From CAVYXF01 sp963772335 (GTDB lineage Bacteria; Pseudomonadota; Alphaproteobacteria; Rhizobiales; Rhodomicrobiaceae), in the NCBI GenBank assembly GCA_963772335.1, contig CAVYXF010000005.1, positions 558,001 to 622,000 on the forward strand: a stretch of 64,000 bases of DNA. The letters are read 5' to 3'. A program made the position numbers and the translations under genes. Positions 18,598 through 29,110 of this stretch are shown piece after piece. Below the pieces are notes generated by a model that saw nothing but the letters and a program-made list of their open reading frames with translations, was not told the DNA's origin and did no database searches. The stretch's first letter is position 1; each line of letters begins with the position of its first letter.

Positions 18598-19242
18598 TTA
18601 CCGTTCGGCTGCGGGCTGGCTGGTCGGACAGGGTGCGCCGGCGGAGATCCAGCGCTTCAGCGCATCGACGAACTCCGCATGCTTCATGGGAGGGGTACTC
18701 CTCGGGCTGCCATCGCGACGCTTGCCCGGCTCCCACGCCCACAGAACGAAGGGCGCAAACTGTGCGGATTCGATGAGGCGCTCGGATTCCAGGATGCCAT
18801 CGGGGCCTTCGCGTCTCAGTGTCGCACAGATCACACCGCTCGGTGCGGCTTTGCCCGGGGCGCTCTCCCAGGCCAGCGAGAGCGGCGCCATACGCCAATC
18901 CAGCGCGCCGGGCACGCCCGTGAAGGGATTTTTGCTGTCGCTATGGCAGGCCCGGCATTTGCGCGCCATGCCGTGCCCGTCCGGCCCACGCCACACCTGC
19001 ACCGCATGAGGGTGGCGCTCATCGCCCTGCCGGGGATAGGCGGTGATGGTGTGGCAGTTCAAGCAGCGGGGATGCGTCAGCACGCTCTCGATCCTGCTCC
19101 ACTCGACAAGTCCAGCCTGGGGATCATTGCGAACGATGTCCTGGCCGCTGGCGGGCAGCAGGCAAAGCCAAAGGGGCAGCGCGCCAAACGCAGCCGACGG
19201 CCAGCGAGCGCCGTTGCGATTTCGCCTGATCCTCCTCAACAT
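18598..19242 (-). CDS. Secreted di-haem c-type cytochrome-like protein
   Basis: About 214 residues from ATG 19242. The N-terminus is a basic stretch followed by a hydrophobic core ending in PASGQD, a typical signal peptide. Two haem c attachment motifs are present, CLNCH near residue 60 and CRACH near 96, with conserved-looking HPRC and PWR/DWRMAPLSLAWE segments. Homologues are often labelled isoquinoline 1-oxidoreductase subunit, which describes association rather than proven activity. The protein would be periplasmic and may carry electrons for a molybdenum hydroxylase or other dehydrogenase; no such partner is adjacent. Longer starts up to 19284 are possible. Confidence 0.7.
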   Translation of the reverse strand: MLRRIRRNRNGARWPSAAFGALPLWLCLLPASGQDIVRNDPQAGLVEWSRIESVLTHPRCLNCHTITAYPRQGDERHPHAVQVWRGPDGHGMARKCRACHSDSKNPFTGVPGALDWRMAPLSLAWESAPGKAAPSGVICATLRREGPDGILESERLIESAQFAPFVLWAWEPGKRRDGSPRSTPPMKHAEFVDALKRWISAGAPCPTSQPAAER

Positions 19243-19521
19243 GCCATGTTCGCGTCCGCCCACCGCGTTCGCCATCCTGACCACCGGATGGAGAATGAAA
19301 GTTCTGACAGCGAAGAGAGTTTCGCTTGTGCGCCGCTAGGCTCCCGAAGGAAAGCGTCAAAAGCACAACAGTGCGGCAAAATTGCACGCAAACACGCTAT
19401 GCGTGCAGATTCATGTATACACTCGCTTTGAGCGAGGCTTAGGCTTAGCGCACAATATGAGTCGGTGATTCTCTGTCTCGCTCCTTAACGGCGAGAGCAA
19501 TTATATAAACCAGGGGATGTC

Positions 19522-19617
19522 ATGATGGACCCGGTATTCCTTTTTTTATTGGTGCCTGCTGGCGGTGTTTTTCTGGTCTTCGTGGTTGCGGGCCTGGTCG
19601 CTAGCGCACGGCGCTAG
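19522..19617 (+). CDS. Small hydrophobic protein, 31 residues
   Basis: An ATG-ATG start at 19522/19525 is preceded by CAGGGGATGTC, giving a usable ribosome site. The product is one hydrophobic helix (FLFLLVPAGGVFLVFVVAG) with a short basic end, SARR. Single-helix membrane proteins of this size are common and usually missed by annotation. It lies alone between the cytochrome and CDF genes. Support is the ribosome site, the composition and the clean stop; no homologue is claimed. Confidence 0.4.
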   Translation: MMDPVFLFLLVPAGGVFLVFVVAGLVASARR

Positions 19618-19769
19618 GAGATTTTCGCGACCACATTTCATGGCGGAGAGCGAAGGTTTCCCCATGTGACCGCCCGGCGGAAGCGAATCGACGCAACCGG
19701 GCCTCGAAGTTCTACGAGAAGGCCGCACTGGCTGCTTGCGAAGGCGGCAGATATCTTTAACTTCTCTGC

Positions 19770-20681
19770 ATGGCTCAACACGATCATGACCATATCCATG
19801 CAGCCGGCCATAGCCACGGGGCGAGCGAGACGCGCATTGCCATTGCGGCGCTGCTGACCGGATTGTTTATGGTCGCCGAGATTGCCGGCGGCCTGATCTC
19901 CGGCTCGCTGGCGCTGATTGCCGACGCTGGGCACATGCTCACGGATTGCGCCAGTCTTGGCCTCGCCTGGTACGGGTTCCGGCTGACACGACGTCCGGCC
20001 GACTGGCGGCGCACCTATGGCTATGACCGGTTTTCCGTGCTGATCGCCTTCGCCAACGGGCTGGCGCTGTTCGGCATCGCGGGCTGGATTGCCGTCGAAG
20101 CTTGGCACCGGCTTCAGGAACCGGGCGCCGTGCTTGGTGGGATCATGTTCTGGGTGGCGTTGGCTGGACTTGCCGTAAACGTGGTGGGGTTCTGGGTGCT
20201 GCAGGGCGGCGACAGGGATAATCTCAATATGCGCGCGGCGTTTTTGCATGTTGCCGGCGATCTTCTCGGCTCGGTTGCCGCCATCGTGGCCGCGCTCGTC
20301 ATCCTCTTTACGGGCTGGACGCCAATCGACCCGCTCCTGTCTGTGCTGGTCGCCGTCATCATCTTGCGCTCGGCGTGGCATGTGGTCGAGGACAGTAGTC
20401 ATATTCTGCTCGAGGGAACGCCGAGCGGGGTCGATAGCCGGGACATCGTTAGCGATCTGACGGCGACCTTTCCGGCCATCGCCGACGTCCATCATGTCCA
20501 CGCCTGGTCGATCACCCAAGAGCGGCCGATGGTCACCCTGCATGTGCGGGTGGTGGAGGAGAAAAGGCCCGAGCAGATCGCAGCGATGGTCAAGCGCCGC
20601 CTCAAGGAGCGATTCGGGATCGCCCATACCACCGTCGAGGTGGAGTATGGCGACTGTGCCGACCAGCATCTGCATGTTTGA
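19770..20681 (+). CDS. Cation diffusion facilitator (zinc/cobalt exporter, CzcD/ZitB type)
   Basis: A 303-residue CDF transporter with six membrane helices. The N-terminus is His-rich (HDHDHIHAAGHSHG). The transport-site residues lie in ALIADAGHMLTD near 51-59 and FLHVAGDLLGS near 158-165, matching the HxxxD/DxxxD pattern of zinc-selecting CDF members. The cytoplasmic C-terminal domain after residue 205 carries VHHVHAWSI and HTTVEVEYGDC. It exports divalent metal in exchange for protons at the inner membrane. No metal-sensing regulator is adjacent. Confidence 0.9.
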   Translation: MAQHDHDHIHAAGHSHGASETRIAIAALLTGLFMVAEIAGGLISGSLALIADAGHMLTDCASLGLAWYGFRLTRRPADWRRTYGYDRFSVLIAFANGLALFGIAGWIAVEAWHRLQEPGAVLGGIMFWVALAGLAVNVVGFWVLQGGDRDNLNMRAAFLHVAGDLLGSVAAIVAALVILFTGWTPIDPLLSVLVAVIILRSAWHVVEDSSHILLEGTPSGVDSRDIVSDLTATFPAIADVHHVHAWSITQERPMVTLHVRVVEEKRPEQIAAMVKRRLKERFGIAHTTVEVEYGDCADQHLHV

Positions 20682-21003
20682 ACGGTGCCTCGCCGGCTGC
20701 TGTCCCATCAAATTTGTGAGATTTTGCACAGACGCCGCGCGCGAGGATAACTCTGGAGCGGTAGCGGTAAGTCTTCCTTCGTCTTAATGAGATGTTGTGC
20801 CGATTCTGTCGGACTATTCGCAGGTGCAGCAAAGCTAGCCTAACCGTTCCGTTACATTTTGCCTTCTAAACTCGTTGTATGGCTGGCTTTTCGCATGCGT
20901 CACCGCCCATCGTCCTATTGCGTTGCACAAAAAGGCGGCGCATACTTTTTGATCGCGGGAACGCAACCGGGCTCGGGCACAGCACGGGGAAGGAGCGCAC
21001 GCG
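20682..21003. other. Intergenic region upstream of phaZ
   Basis: About 320 bases without a supported gene. It holds the TGC-GTT-GCA motif described separately and is the promoter region of the PHB depolymerase gene. No RNA gene was recognised. Confidence 0.5.
20917..20930. promoter_or_regulatory. TGC-N3-GCA motif upstream of phaZ (PhaR-like site)
   Basis: ATTGCGTTGCACAA contains TGC-GTT-GCA, 74 bases before the phaZ start. PhaR-type regulators of PHA metabolism in alphaproteobacteria are reported to bind TGC-rich inverted repeats of the CTGC-N3-GCAG kind. A stronger copy lies at 42032-42048. Assigned by motif and gene context only. Confidence 0.4.
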
Positions 21004-22353
21004 ATGAATTACTTCAGCTATGAAATGGCGCACTCAGTACTTGCGCCGCTGCGATGGGGGGCGCATGGCCTGAAGACGCAGCTCACCTCGCCTTTGAACC
21101 CCTTTCGCACTTTGCTTGTCCCGCGCATGATCGCGGCCAGCTGTGAAGTTTTTGAGAGTGTGACCCGCCGCTACTGCAAACCGGAATGGGGCATCACGGA
21201 AACCCGTGTTGGGGGTATGCCTGTGCCAGTGCGAGAGGAAATCGTCCTCAAGAAGAAGTTCTGTCATCTCCTGCACTTCGATCTCGACGAGACAGTGATC
21301 GGCAAGCGCTACGACCCGAAAGTGCTGCTGATCGCGCCCCTCTCTGGCCATTACGCCACACTGCTTCGCGGCACCGTCGAGGCAATGATCCGCGAGCACA
21401 ATGTCTATATCACCGACTGGCAGGACGCTCGTACCGTTCCGGCGAGCAATGGCCCGTTCGATCTCGACGATTTCATCGACTACCTCATCGAATTCATTCA
21501 TTTCCTCGGGCCGAATACCCATGTGATCGCCGTCTGCCAGCCTTCCGTGCCGGCGCTCGCGGCAACGGCGGTGATGGCCAAACGTGACGATCCGCTGATA
21601 CCCGCCTCGCTGACTTTGATGGGCGGACCGATCGACACGCGCCGCAATCCGACAGCGGTCAACAATCTGGCGGCGGAAAGGCCGATCGAATGGTTCAAGC
21701 GCAACGTCATCTCGCCAGTGCCGTTTCCCAATCCGGGCTTCATGCGTCCGGTCTATCCGGGATTCGTGCAGCTCTCCGGCTTCATGACCATGAATCTCGA
21801 CCGGCATGTCACCGCGCATCGTAAGCTGTTTGACCATCTGGTTAGCGGCGACTGCGACAGCGTTCAGCAGCACCGTGATTTCTACGAGGAATATCTCGCG
21901 GTGATGGACCTGCCCGCCGAGTTCTATTTGCAGACGGTGAAAACGGTGTTCCAGGACCACCTCTTGCCCGACGGCAAGATGATGCATCGCAGCGAACCGG
22001 TCGATTGCCGCGCCATCACCAAGACCGCATTGATGACGGTGGAAGGCGAGCGCGACGATATCTGCGGGCTCGGCCAGACCGAGGCGGCACATGACCTGTG
22101 CACCAACATTCCGATGGACGAGAAATATCACTATGTACAGTCGGGCGTCGGCCATTACGGGGTGTTCAACGGCACACGCTGGCGCACCGAGATCCAGCCG
22201 CGCATCCGCGAGTTTATCCGCACCATTCAGTTCAAGCGAATGATCGGCTCCCAGTCGTTGCGCATGTCGCTGCCCTATCGCGGCCTGAAACAGGAACGTG
22301 AGGAGATCGTCGAATATAAACAGCCCGGGCAGCCGAATGGCGCCGGGCATTAG
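21004..22353 (+). CDS. phaZ: Intracellular poly(3-hydroxybutyrate) depolymerase
   Basis: A 449-residue intracellular PHB depolymerase of the PhaZ1 type, which hydrolyses stored native PHB granules. The N-terminal MNYFSYEMAHSVLAPLRWGAHG and PLNPFRTLLVPRMIAAS are characteristic. The nucleophile is cysteine in VCQPSVPALAA near residue 178, replacing the lipase-box serine as in this family. TLMGGPIDTRRNPTAVN, a late Asp in VEGERDDICGLGQT and His in GVGHYGVFNGTRW complete the active site. It stands alone with no PHA synthase in view, implying that the cell makes PHB from genes elsewhere. Confidence 0.92.
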   Translation: MNYFSYEMAHSVLAPLRWGAHGLKTQLTSPLNPFRTLLVPRMIAASCEVFESVTRRYCKPEWGITETRVGGMPVPVREEIVLKKKFCHLLHFDLDETVIGKRYDPKVLLIAPLSGHYATLLRGTVEAMIREHNVYITDWQDARTVPASNGPFDLDDFIDYLIEFIHFLGPNTHVIAVCQPSVPALAATAVMAKRDDPLIPASLTLMGGPIDTRRNPTAVNNLAAERPIEWFKRNVISPVPFPNPGFMRPVYPGFVQLSGFMTMNLDRHVTAHRKLFDHLVSGDCDSVQQHRDFYEEYLAVMDLPAEFYLQTVKTVFQDHLLPDGKMMHRSEPVDCRAITKTALMTVEGERDDICGLGQTEAAHDLCTNIPMDEKYHYVQSGVGHYGVFNGTRWRTEIQPRIREFIRTIQFKRMIGSQSLRMSLPYRGLKQEREEIVEYKQPGQPNGAGH

Positions 22354-22364
22354 GCCAGTCAATC

Positions 22365-22445
22365 AGGCCGCCTGCCGGTTTGAACTTCGGCGATAGCTCA
22401 AGCAGCCGAGAAGCGCTGAATGAGAAGGTAGGCCGCAGGCGGCCT
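22365..22445. repeat. Inverted repeats downstream of phaZ
   Basis: AGGCCGCCTGC at 22365-22375 is the reverse complement of GCAGGCGGCCT at 22435-22445. The second copy also lies in a local hairpin, AGGCCG-CAGG-CGGCCT (22430-22445). They sit between the convergent phaZ and ScoMcrA-head genes and may terminate transcription. There is no T-run. Confidence 0.35.
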
Positions 22446-22517
22446 CGCCGACTGAGACACTCAATCAGCGACGAGCTGATCGGCAATCTCCCCAGTCAAC
22501 TGCCTACGGCTGTGGCT

Positions 22518-22811
22518 TTACCTGGCTGCTCGTCGCTTCTCCTGCACGATGAATCCGAGCTGTCCGAGCACCCTCACGGCGCCGCTCTTCCCACCCTCGA
22601 AGTCGCTTGAGAGGAGGCGCTGGCCCGTGGCGAACTCATAAGCTGTGCCCAAAATTGCTTTCGGAGGGTAGCGGCGATCTTCCCAGGCCAGCTCATAAGT
22701 CGTGGTCGGGGCGAAGCCATGCTCAAAGAAGAACCGCTCCGGCCCCACCCGGTCGTACTCTTCGATCGCGCGCAACACGTGAGCGCGGGTTACATGGTCC
22801 CAGCTTATCAT
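22518..22811 (-). CDS. Solitary ScoMcrA-like N-terminal head domain protein
   Basis: A 97-residue protein that matches the head domain of ScoMcrA, the type IV restriction enzyme of Streptomyces coelicolor that recognises phosphorothioate and methylated DNA. Recognised pattern: HVLRAIEEYDRVGPERFF near the N-terminus, YELAWEDRRYPPKAILGTAY near 40 and FEGGKSGAVRVLGQLGF near 70. The full enzyme adds SBD, SRA and HNH domains, all absent here. Stand-alone copies of this domain occur in many genomes with unknown roles. The start ATG follows the GGGACC region weakly; no other start is better. Confidence 0.7.
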   Translation of the reverse strand: MISWDHVTRAHVLRAIEEYDRVGPERFFFEHGFAPTTTYELAWEDRRYPPKAILGTAYEFATGQRLLSSDFEGGKSGAVRVLGQLGFIVQEKRRAAR

Positions 22812-22866
22812 GTGTTCACACCTCCAGGATTCTTACGCTTATGTGTCCGGCCCCGCTATCGGGCCT

Positions 22867-23487
22867 TTACGTCTCGGCACCCGGCGCTTCAGGCTTGAGG
22901 TAGACGATCAGGCAACAGCAGCACATCGCAAGGCCAATCAGCGGATATGCCAGCGCCACACCCGCAGCCGCCGCAAAAATGCACAGCGTGACGATCGAGC
23001 GGACTCGCATGATCTTGCGCTCCTTGAGCGAGACGGCTTTATGGGGGCCTCGCTCAATCAGCTCCCAAATCAAACAGATGTATGTCGCGTTTACGAGGAA
23101 GAAGACCCCGGCATAGAAGGCGACAGGCTGAGGCGCCAGCTCACTGACAGCCATCCAAGCGGTAGAAAGGGGAAGCAGGGACACGGAAAACAGATGCGCA
23201 AAATTGAACCACATCAGGCGAGCCGTGGCCTGCGAGGCATGGCGCATGAGGTGGTGGTGATTGATCCAAACGATAGCGATGAAAAGATAGCTGACCGCGT
23301 AGCTGAGCCATGTCGGCCAGAGCGACAGGAGCGCTTTGAAGGTGGGGAGTTCGGGCGGCCGCAACTCCAAGACCAGCACCGTTATCAGCACAGCGAACAT
23401 GGCATCCGAAAATGCGCTCAGTCGTTCCGGGGTGCTTCTGAGCCGCGCTCCGATGCCCGAGCTTGAGCCTGTGACGATCGCGGGCAT
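22867..23487 (-). CDS. TMEM175/DUF1211 family potassium channel-like protein, copy 1
   Basis: A 206-residue membrane protein of the TMEM175 (DUF1211) family. The signature FSDAMFAVLITVLVLELRPP (conserved FSD motif in helix 1) lies near residues 26-45. IVWINHHHLMRHA marks helix 3, and LFSVSLLPLSTAWM follows. About six helices are present. Bacterial TMEM175 proteins form tetrameric potassium-selective channels. A second family member is encoded at 59032-59631, showing the same motifs with different N- and C-termini. The stop and start are unambiguous; flanking genes do not suggest a specific role. Confidence 0.85.
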   Translation of the reverse strand: MPAIVTGSSSGIGARLRSTPERLSAFSDAMFAVLITVLVLELRPPELPTFKALLSLWPTWLSYAVSYLFIAIVWINHHHLMRHASQATARLMWFNFAHLFSVSLLPLSTAWMAVSELAPQPVAFYAGVFFLVNATYICLIWELIERGPHKAVSLKERKIMRVRSIVTLCIFAAAAGVALAYPLIGLAMCCCCLIVYLKPEAPGAET

Positions 23488-23578
23488 GGTCCTCTCCTGG
23501 CGGGTTGCGGCAAGCCGGTGGCGCCTTCGTTTCCCCGTGGTCGCCTGGCAGAAGGCGTGTGTCGGTTTTACGAGACGA

Positions 23579-24430
23579 TCACTTCAGGAAATCGCGGATG
23601 CTGTCCGCAATTTCGCGGGCGTGCGTTTCCAAAGCAAAGTGGCCAGTATCGAAGAAGCGGACAACCGCATGCGGGTTGTCGCGCCTGAATGCCTCCGCAC
23701 CTGGCGGCAAAAAGAACGGATCGTTCTTGCCCCATGCCGCCAATAGCGGCGGCTTGTGCGTGCGGAAATATTCCTGGAATGAGGGATAAAGGGCGACGTT
23801 GCTCTTATAGTCACCGAACAGATCGAGCTGCACGTCATGGGCACCTGGACGGGCCAAATAGAAGTTGTCGAGATTTTGACCGTCCGGTGAGACCATCGTC
23901 GGGTCGGGCACCCCCTGCGTGTACTGCCAACGGGTCATCTCAGGTGTGAGAAAGGTGCGCAGGGCCTCTCGGTTCGCCGGAGACGGATCGTGCCAGTAGG
24001 CTTTGATCGGAGTCCAGCCGTCGCTGAGGCCTTCTTCATAGGCGTTGCCGTTCTGCGAGATGATGGCCGTGATCCGCTCGGGATGACGGACGGCGAGCCG
24101 GAACCCCGTGGGCGCGCCGTAGTCAAACACGTAGACCGCAAAGCGGTCGAAGCCGATGACCTCGGTGAAGCGGGCGACGACCCGCGCGATGTTGTCGAAG
24201 GTGTAGCTGAATTGCTCCCTTGGCGGCATGTCGGACTGACCAAATCCTGGAAGATCCGGTGCGACGATATGAAATCTGTCGGCAAGCAGCGGTATCAGAT
24301 CACGGAACATGTGACTTGCGCTTGGGAAGCCATGCAACAGCAGCAGCTTCGGCGCACCGGCTAGTCCCGCCTCGCGATAGAAAACCTTGAAACCATCGAC
24401 GTCAGCCTTGTGATACGTGGTAGGCATCAT
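23579..24430 (-). CDS. Alpha/beta hydrolase (haloalkane dehalogenase/epoxide hydrolase type)
   Basis: A 283-residue alpha/beta hydrolase. The oxyanion-hole motif LHGFPSASHMF lies near residue 33, the DLPGFGQSD segment near 58, the nucleophile elbow VFDYGAPTGFRLA near 105 with Asp as nucleophile, and the catalytic His in DTGHFALETHA near 265. Aspartate at the nucleophile position suggests cleavage of epoxide or carbon-halogen bonds rather than esters. It overlaps the preceding truncated hydrolase gene by 29 bases and both face the CGNR regulator, suggesting common control. Confidence 0.8.
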   Translation of the reverse strand: MMPTTYHKADVDGFKVFYREAGLAGAPKLLLLHGFPSASHMFRDLIPLLADRFHIVAPDLPGFGQSDMPPREQFSYTFDNIARVVARFTEVIGFDRFAVYVFDYGAPTGFRLAVRHPERITAIISQNGNAYEEGLSDGWTPIKAYWHDPSPANREALRTFLTPEMTRWQYTQGVPDPTMVSPDGQNLDNFYLARPGAHDVQLDLFGDYKSNVALYPSFQEYFRTHKPPLLAAWGKNDPFFLPPGAEAFRRDNPHAVVRFFDTGHFALETHAREIADSIRDFLK

Positions 24431-24845
24431 CGAATTCTCCTCGTGGTATTGGCTTGGCTATGACATCAAGCCGGTTATCGTGGGGAGCGATGGCCCGCCG
24501 CTTGGGGGCTTGGGGATGAGGTTCGGCGCGATAGAAGACGTCTGTCACCTCCTCACCCTCGTCCGGGGCGAGGGCGCTGACGTAGACCAGCGCCTTCACG
24601 CGTTCGGGACGTGCAAGTGCTACGACCGCGCCGGCATAGGCATGTCCCGCCAAGACGATCGGGCCGTCCGTGCGGTCCAAGCTGCGGTTGAGAGCGGCCA
24701 CGTCATCAGCAAGAGATGTCAGCGGTAGCGGCGGCGCCAAGACATTCACACCTTCTCGCTTGAGCGCCGTAATAACCCGTGCCCAACTCGATCCATCCGC
24801 CCAAGCTAGGTGGGCAAGCACCACGCTTACATCCGGCATTGCCAT
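24402..24845 (-). pseudogene. Truncated alpha/beta hydrolase
   Basis: About 147 residues from ATG 24845. It matches the N-terminal half of a family of ~230-residue hydrolases: VVLAHLAWADGSSW, APPLPLTSLADDVAALNRSLDRTDGPIVLAGHAYAGAVVALA and VYVSALAPDEGEEV. After about residue 105 the sequence no longer resembles the family, and the frame runs into the next gene; the C-terminal half with the catalytic His is missing. The nucleophile elbow reads GHAYAG where GHSYGG is common, so the Ser may already have been lost, although this variant may occur in some relatives. Probably inactive. Confidence 0.6.
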
Positions 24846-24901
24846 TTTAGGGCTCCTCAGATCGCGCAAGCCATAGCAGCTCACAACGAGCCTTGTTTTT
24901 A

Positions 24902-24951
24902 GTAACCTGTTTGTCAGTAACTGAAAGGTTATCCAAGCGGTAGGTAACTTG
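24902..24951. promoter_or_regulatory. Repeated GTAAC(C/T)TG motifs between divergent hydrolase and CGNR genes
   Basis: GTAACCTG (24902), GTAACTG (24917) and GTAACTTG (24944) recur in the divergent spacer. TAACCT at 24903-24908 also pairs with AGGTTA at 24926-24931 as an inverted repeat spaced by 17 bases. This is the only intergenic region for both transcription units and is the likely control region. The regulator that binds is unproven. Confidence 0.45.
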
Positions 24952-24993
24952 TCAACCGCGGTCTGATGGGTTATGAGATTTTAGGGCAAGATC

Positions 24994-25617
24994 GTGCAAA
25001 ACAGACCACCTGCAATCCTCATCGCCGACGCGCTCGGCCTCGATTTCCTGAACTCCATCGCGACGCCGCTCGATAAGCCCGTTGACTGGCTCGATAGCGG
25101 CGACGGCCTGTTCAGGTGGCTGGCTCAAACCAAACTTGTGCCGGACGACGTATTGGAAGAGTTGAAAGCGCGATCGATGCCCGGCGAGCTCGATAAGGTT
25201 GCGGGCCAGGCCCGCGCTTTGCGTGAGTGGTTCAGGAGCTTCGTTTACAAGCATAAGGGCCGGCAGCTCTCGCCTGAAGCGCTTCAGGAACTGGGACCAT
25301 TGAATAGGCTCCTGGAGCGTGATGAAGCATTCAGCCAAATATCACGGCGTCACCATAGCGAAGGCGACCGTTTGGATCTGCGGGTGGTGCGGCGTTGGCG
25401 ATCTCCTGAGTCAGTGCTGCTGCCGATCGGCGAAGCGCTGGCGAAGTTCGTGTGCGAGGAAGATTTCGCCACCATCAAGGCGTGCGAGGGACATAGTTGC
25501 ACGTTGATCTTCGCCGACCGCACGCGCAGGCGCGCGAGACGGTGGTGCAGCATGGCGATCTGCGGCAATCGCGCCAAGCAGGCGGCGCACCGTAAGAGAT
25601 CAAGGGCAAGCACTTAG
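24994..25617 (+). CDS. CGNR zinc-finger protein with ABATE domain
   Basis: A 207-residue protein starting at GTG 24994. The N-terminal ABATE-type domain covers about residues 5-150. The C-terminal zinc finger reads CEGHSCTLIFADRTRRRARRWCSMAICGNRAKQ split over residues 163-196, with the four cysteines and the diagnostic CGNR motif. These proteins are thought to be transcription regulators that bind DNA through the finger and sense a ligand through ABATE. Divergent from the two alpha/beta hydrolase genes, it is likely to control them. Confidence 0.82.
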   Translation: MQNRPPAILIADALGLDFLNSIATPLDKPVDWLDSGDGLFRWLAQTKLVPDDVLEELKARSMPGELDKVAGQARALREWFRSFVYKHKGRQLSPEALQELGPLNRLLERDEAFSQISRRHHSEGDRLDLRVVRRWRSPESVLLPIGEALAKFVCEEDFATIKACEGHSCTLIFADRTRRRARRWCSMAICGNRAKQAAHRKRSRAST

Positions 25618-25863
25618 CAAGGTGACCAATCCTCCCCGGCGTCCAGAATGCCATGCCGCTGTCGAGGAGCTGTGGCCGATGCCTCCGCATGTGCTGTGTC
25701 TCCTGCGCCACGGCAGTTGCGCAATTGCTACTTTGTCGTTCAGCCGAGGATGACGACATCCGGGTCAATGATTTATATTCATCCTATCAATGATGCGTAG
25801 CGCGCCGCGGTGCGGCGGTGTATTCATCCATAACTTACAATGTTCATGCAAGACGGGTGTTCA

Positions 25864-26205
25864 ATGATTACGGCAACTTCCATAATGCCGACAGAGCAAT
25901 TCTCGATAGCGCTGAAGTCTTTATCTCAATATTTGAGCGCGCTGCTCTCGAAACGAAGAGCAACTGCTCCTGATCGTGAATTTTCTACGAGCGAATGGGA
26001 CACAGTTCTCAGTGAGACGTTGCAGCAAAGCACGCTATTCTTTCAGGAAACGCGTGAGCAGCGAGCGGCCATAGCGCAGATCATGAAAAGCGCAGATGTC
26101 AGCACCAAGACTTATATTGCGGAGTGCTTGCTGTTCGCCGACAATATCAATCAGGTGCATGACGCGATAATAACGCGTGATCAGCAGCATCGAGCAGCTG
26201 CCTGA
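25864..26205 (+). CDS. Hypothetical protein, lower GC than neighbours
   Basis: From ATG 25864 a 113-residue soluble protein, predicted mostly helical, with no recognised motif. An in-frame ATG at 25840 would add eight residues. The surrounding ~550 bases (25650-26205) are visibly richer in A and T than the flanking genes, with rare codons such as ATA and TTA, suggesting recent acquisition or a poorly expressed gene. The gene is convergent with clpB and has no partner. Confidence 0.4.
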   Translation: MITATSIMPTEQFSIALKSLSQYLSALLSKRRATAPDREFSTSEWDTVLSETLQQSTLFFQETREQRAAIAQIMKSADVSTKTYIAECLLFADNINQVHDAIITRDQQHRAAA

Positions 26206-26255
26206 CGATTTCACTACCCTGAACGTCTGAATATTCGCAACGCAGCCGGCAGGCA

Positions 26256-26278
26256 GTGCCCACTGCTGAGGTGGGCAC
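26256..26278. terminator. Hairpin between convergent gene and clpB
   Basis: GTGCCCAC-TGCTGAG-GTGGGCAC forms a perfect 8-bp stem with a 7-base loop in the convergent spacer downstream of clpB. The following bases (CCCGTTCTTG) contain only a weak T-run, so it may act on either strand. Confidence 0.5.
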
Positions 26279-26319
26279 CCCGTTCTTGTCATTGCGCCGC
26301 CCTCAATGCGGGCCAGCGA

Positions 26320-28921
<2,602 letters not shown>

Positions 28922-29027
28922 GGCTATTCTCCTCCGGCACGCAGAAACGCCCAAACGGCACGGAAATCTGCGCCTTCATAACTTATCGCGAATTTTGAGG
29001 ACCCTGAAACCGGCATCCCTGATGCAA

Positions 29028-29055
29028 ATATAGGATTGCGGTGGGGCGACAAAAG
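29028..29055 (-). promoter_or_regulatory. Possible sigma-32 type promoter of clpB
   Basis: Reading the minus strand, CTTTTG at 29055-29050 and CCTATAT at 29034-29028 are separated by 15 bases, about 107 bases ahead of the clpB start. CCTATAT fits the -10 of alphaproteobacterial heat-shock promoters well; the -35 match to CTTG is imperfect and the spacing is short. Heat-shock control is expected for clpB. Confidence 0.3.
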
Positions 29056-29110
29056 AGGGCATCATCGCCGCAACTTATGCTGCAGGGCAAAAATTTGGGA
29101 TAGATAGGGA

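Noticed and set aside
17627..19009. Long plus-strand frames opposite the IlvD-like gene and cytochrome gene
   Set aside because: No recognisable protein; opposite strand has clear family motifs.
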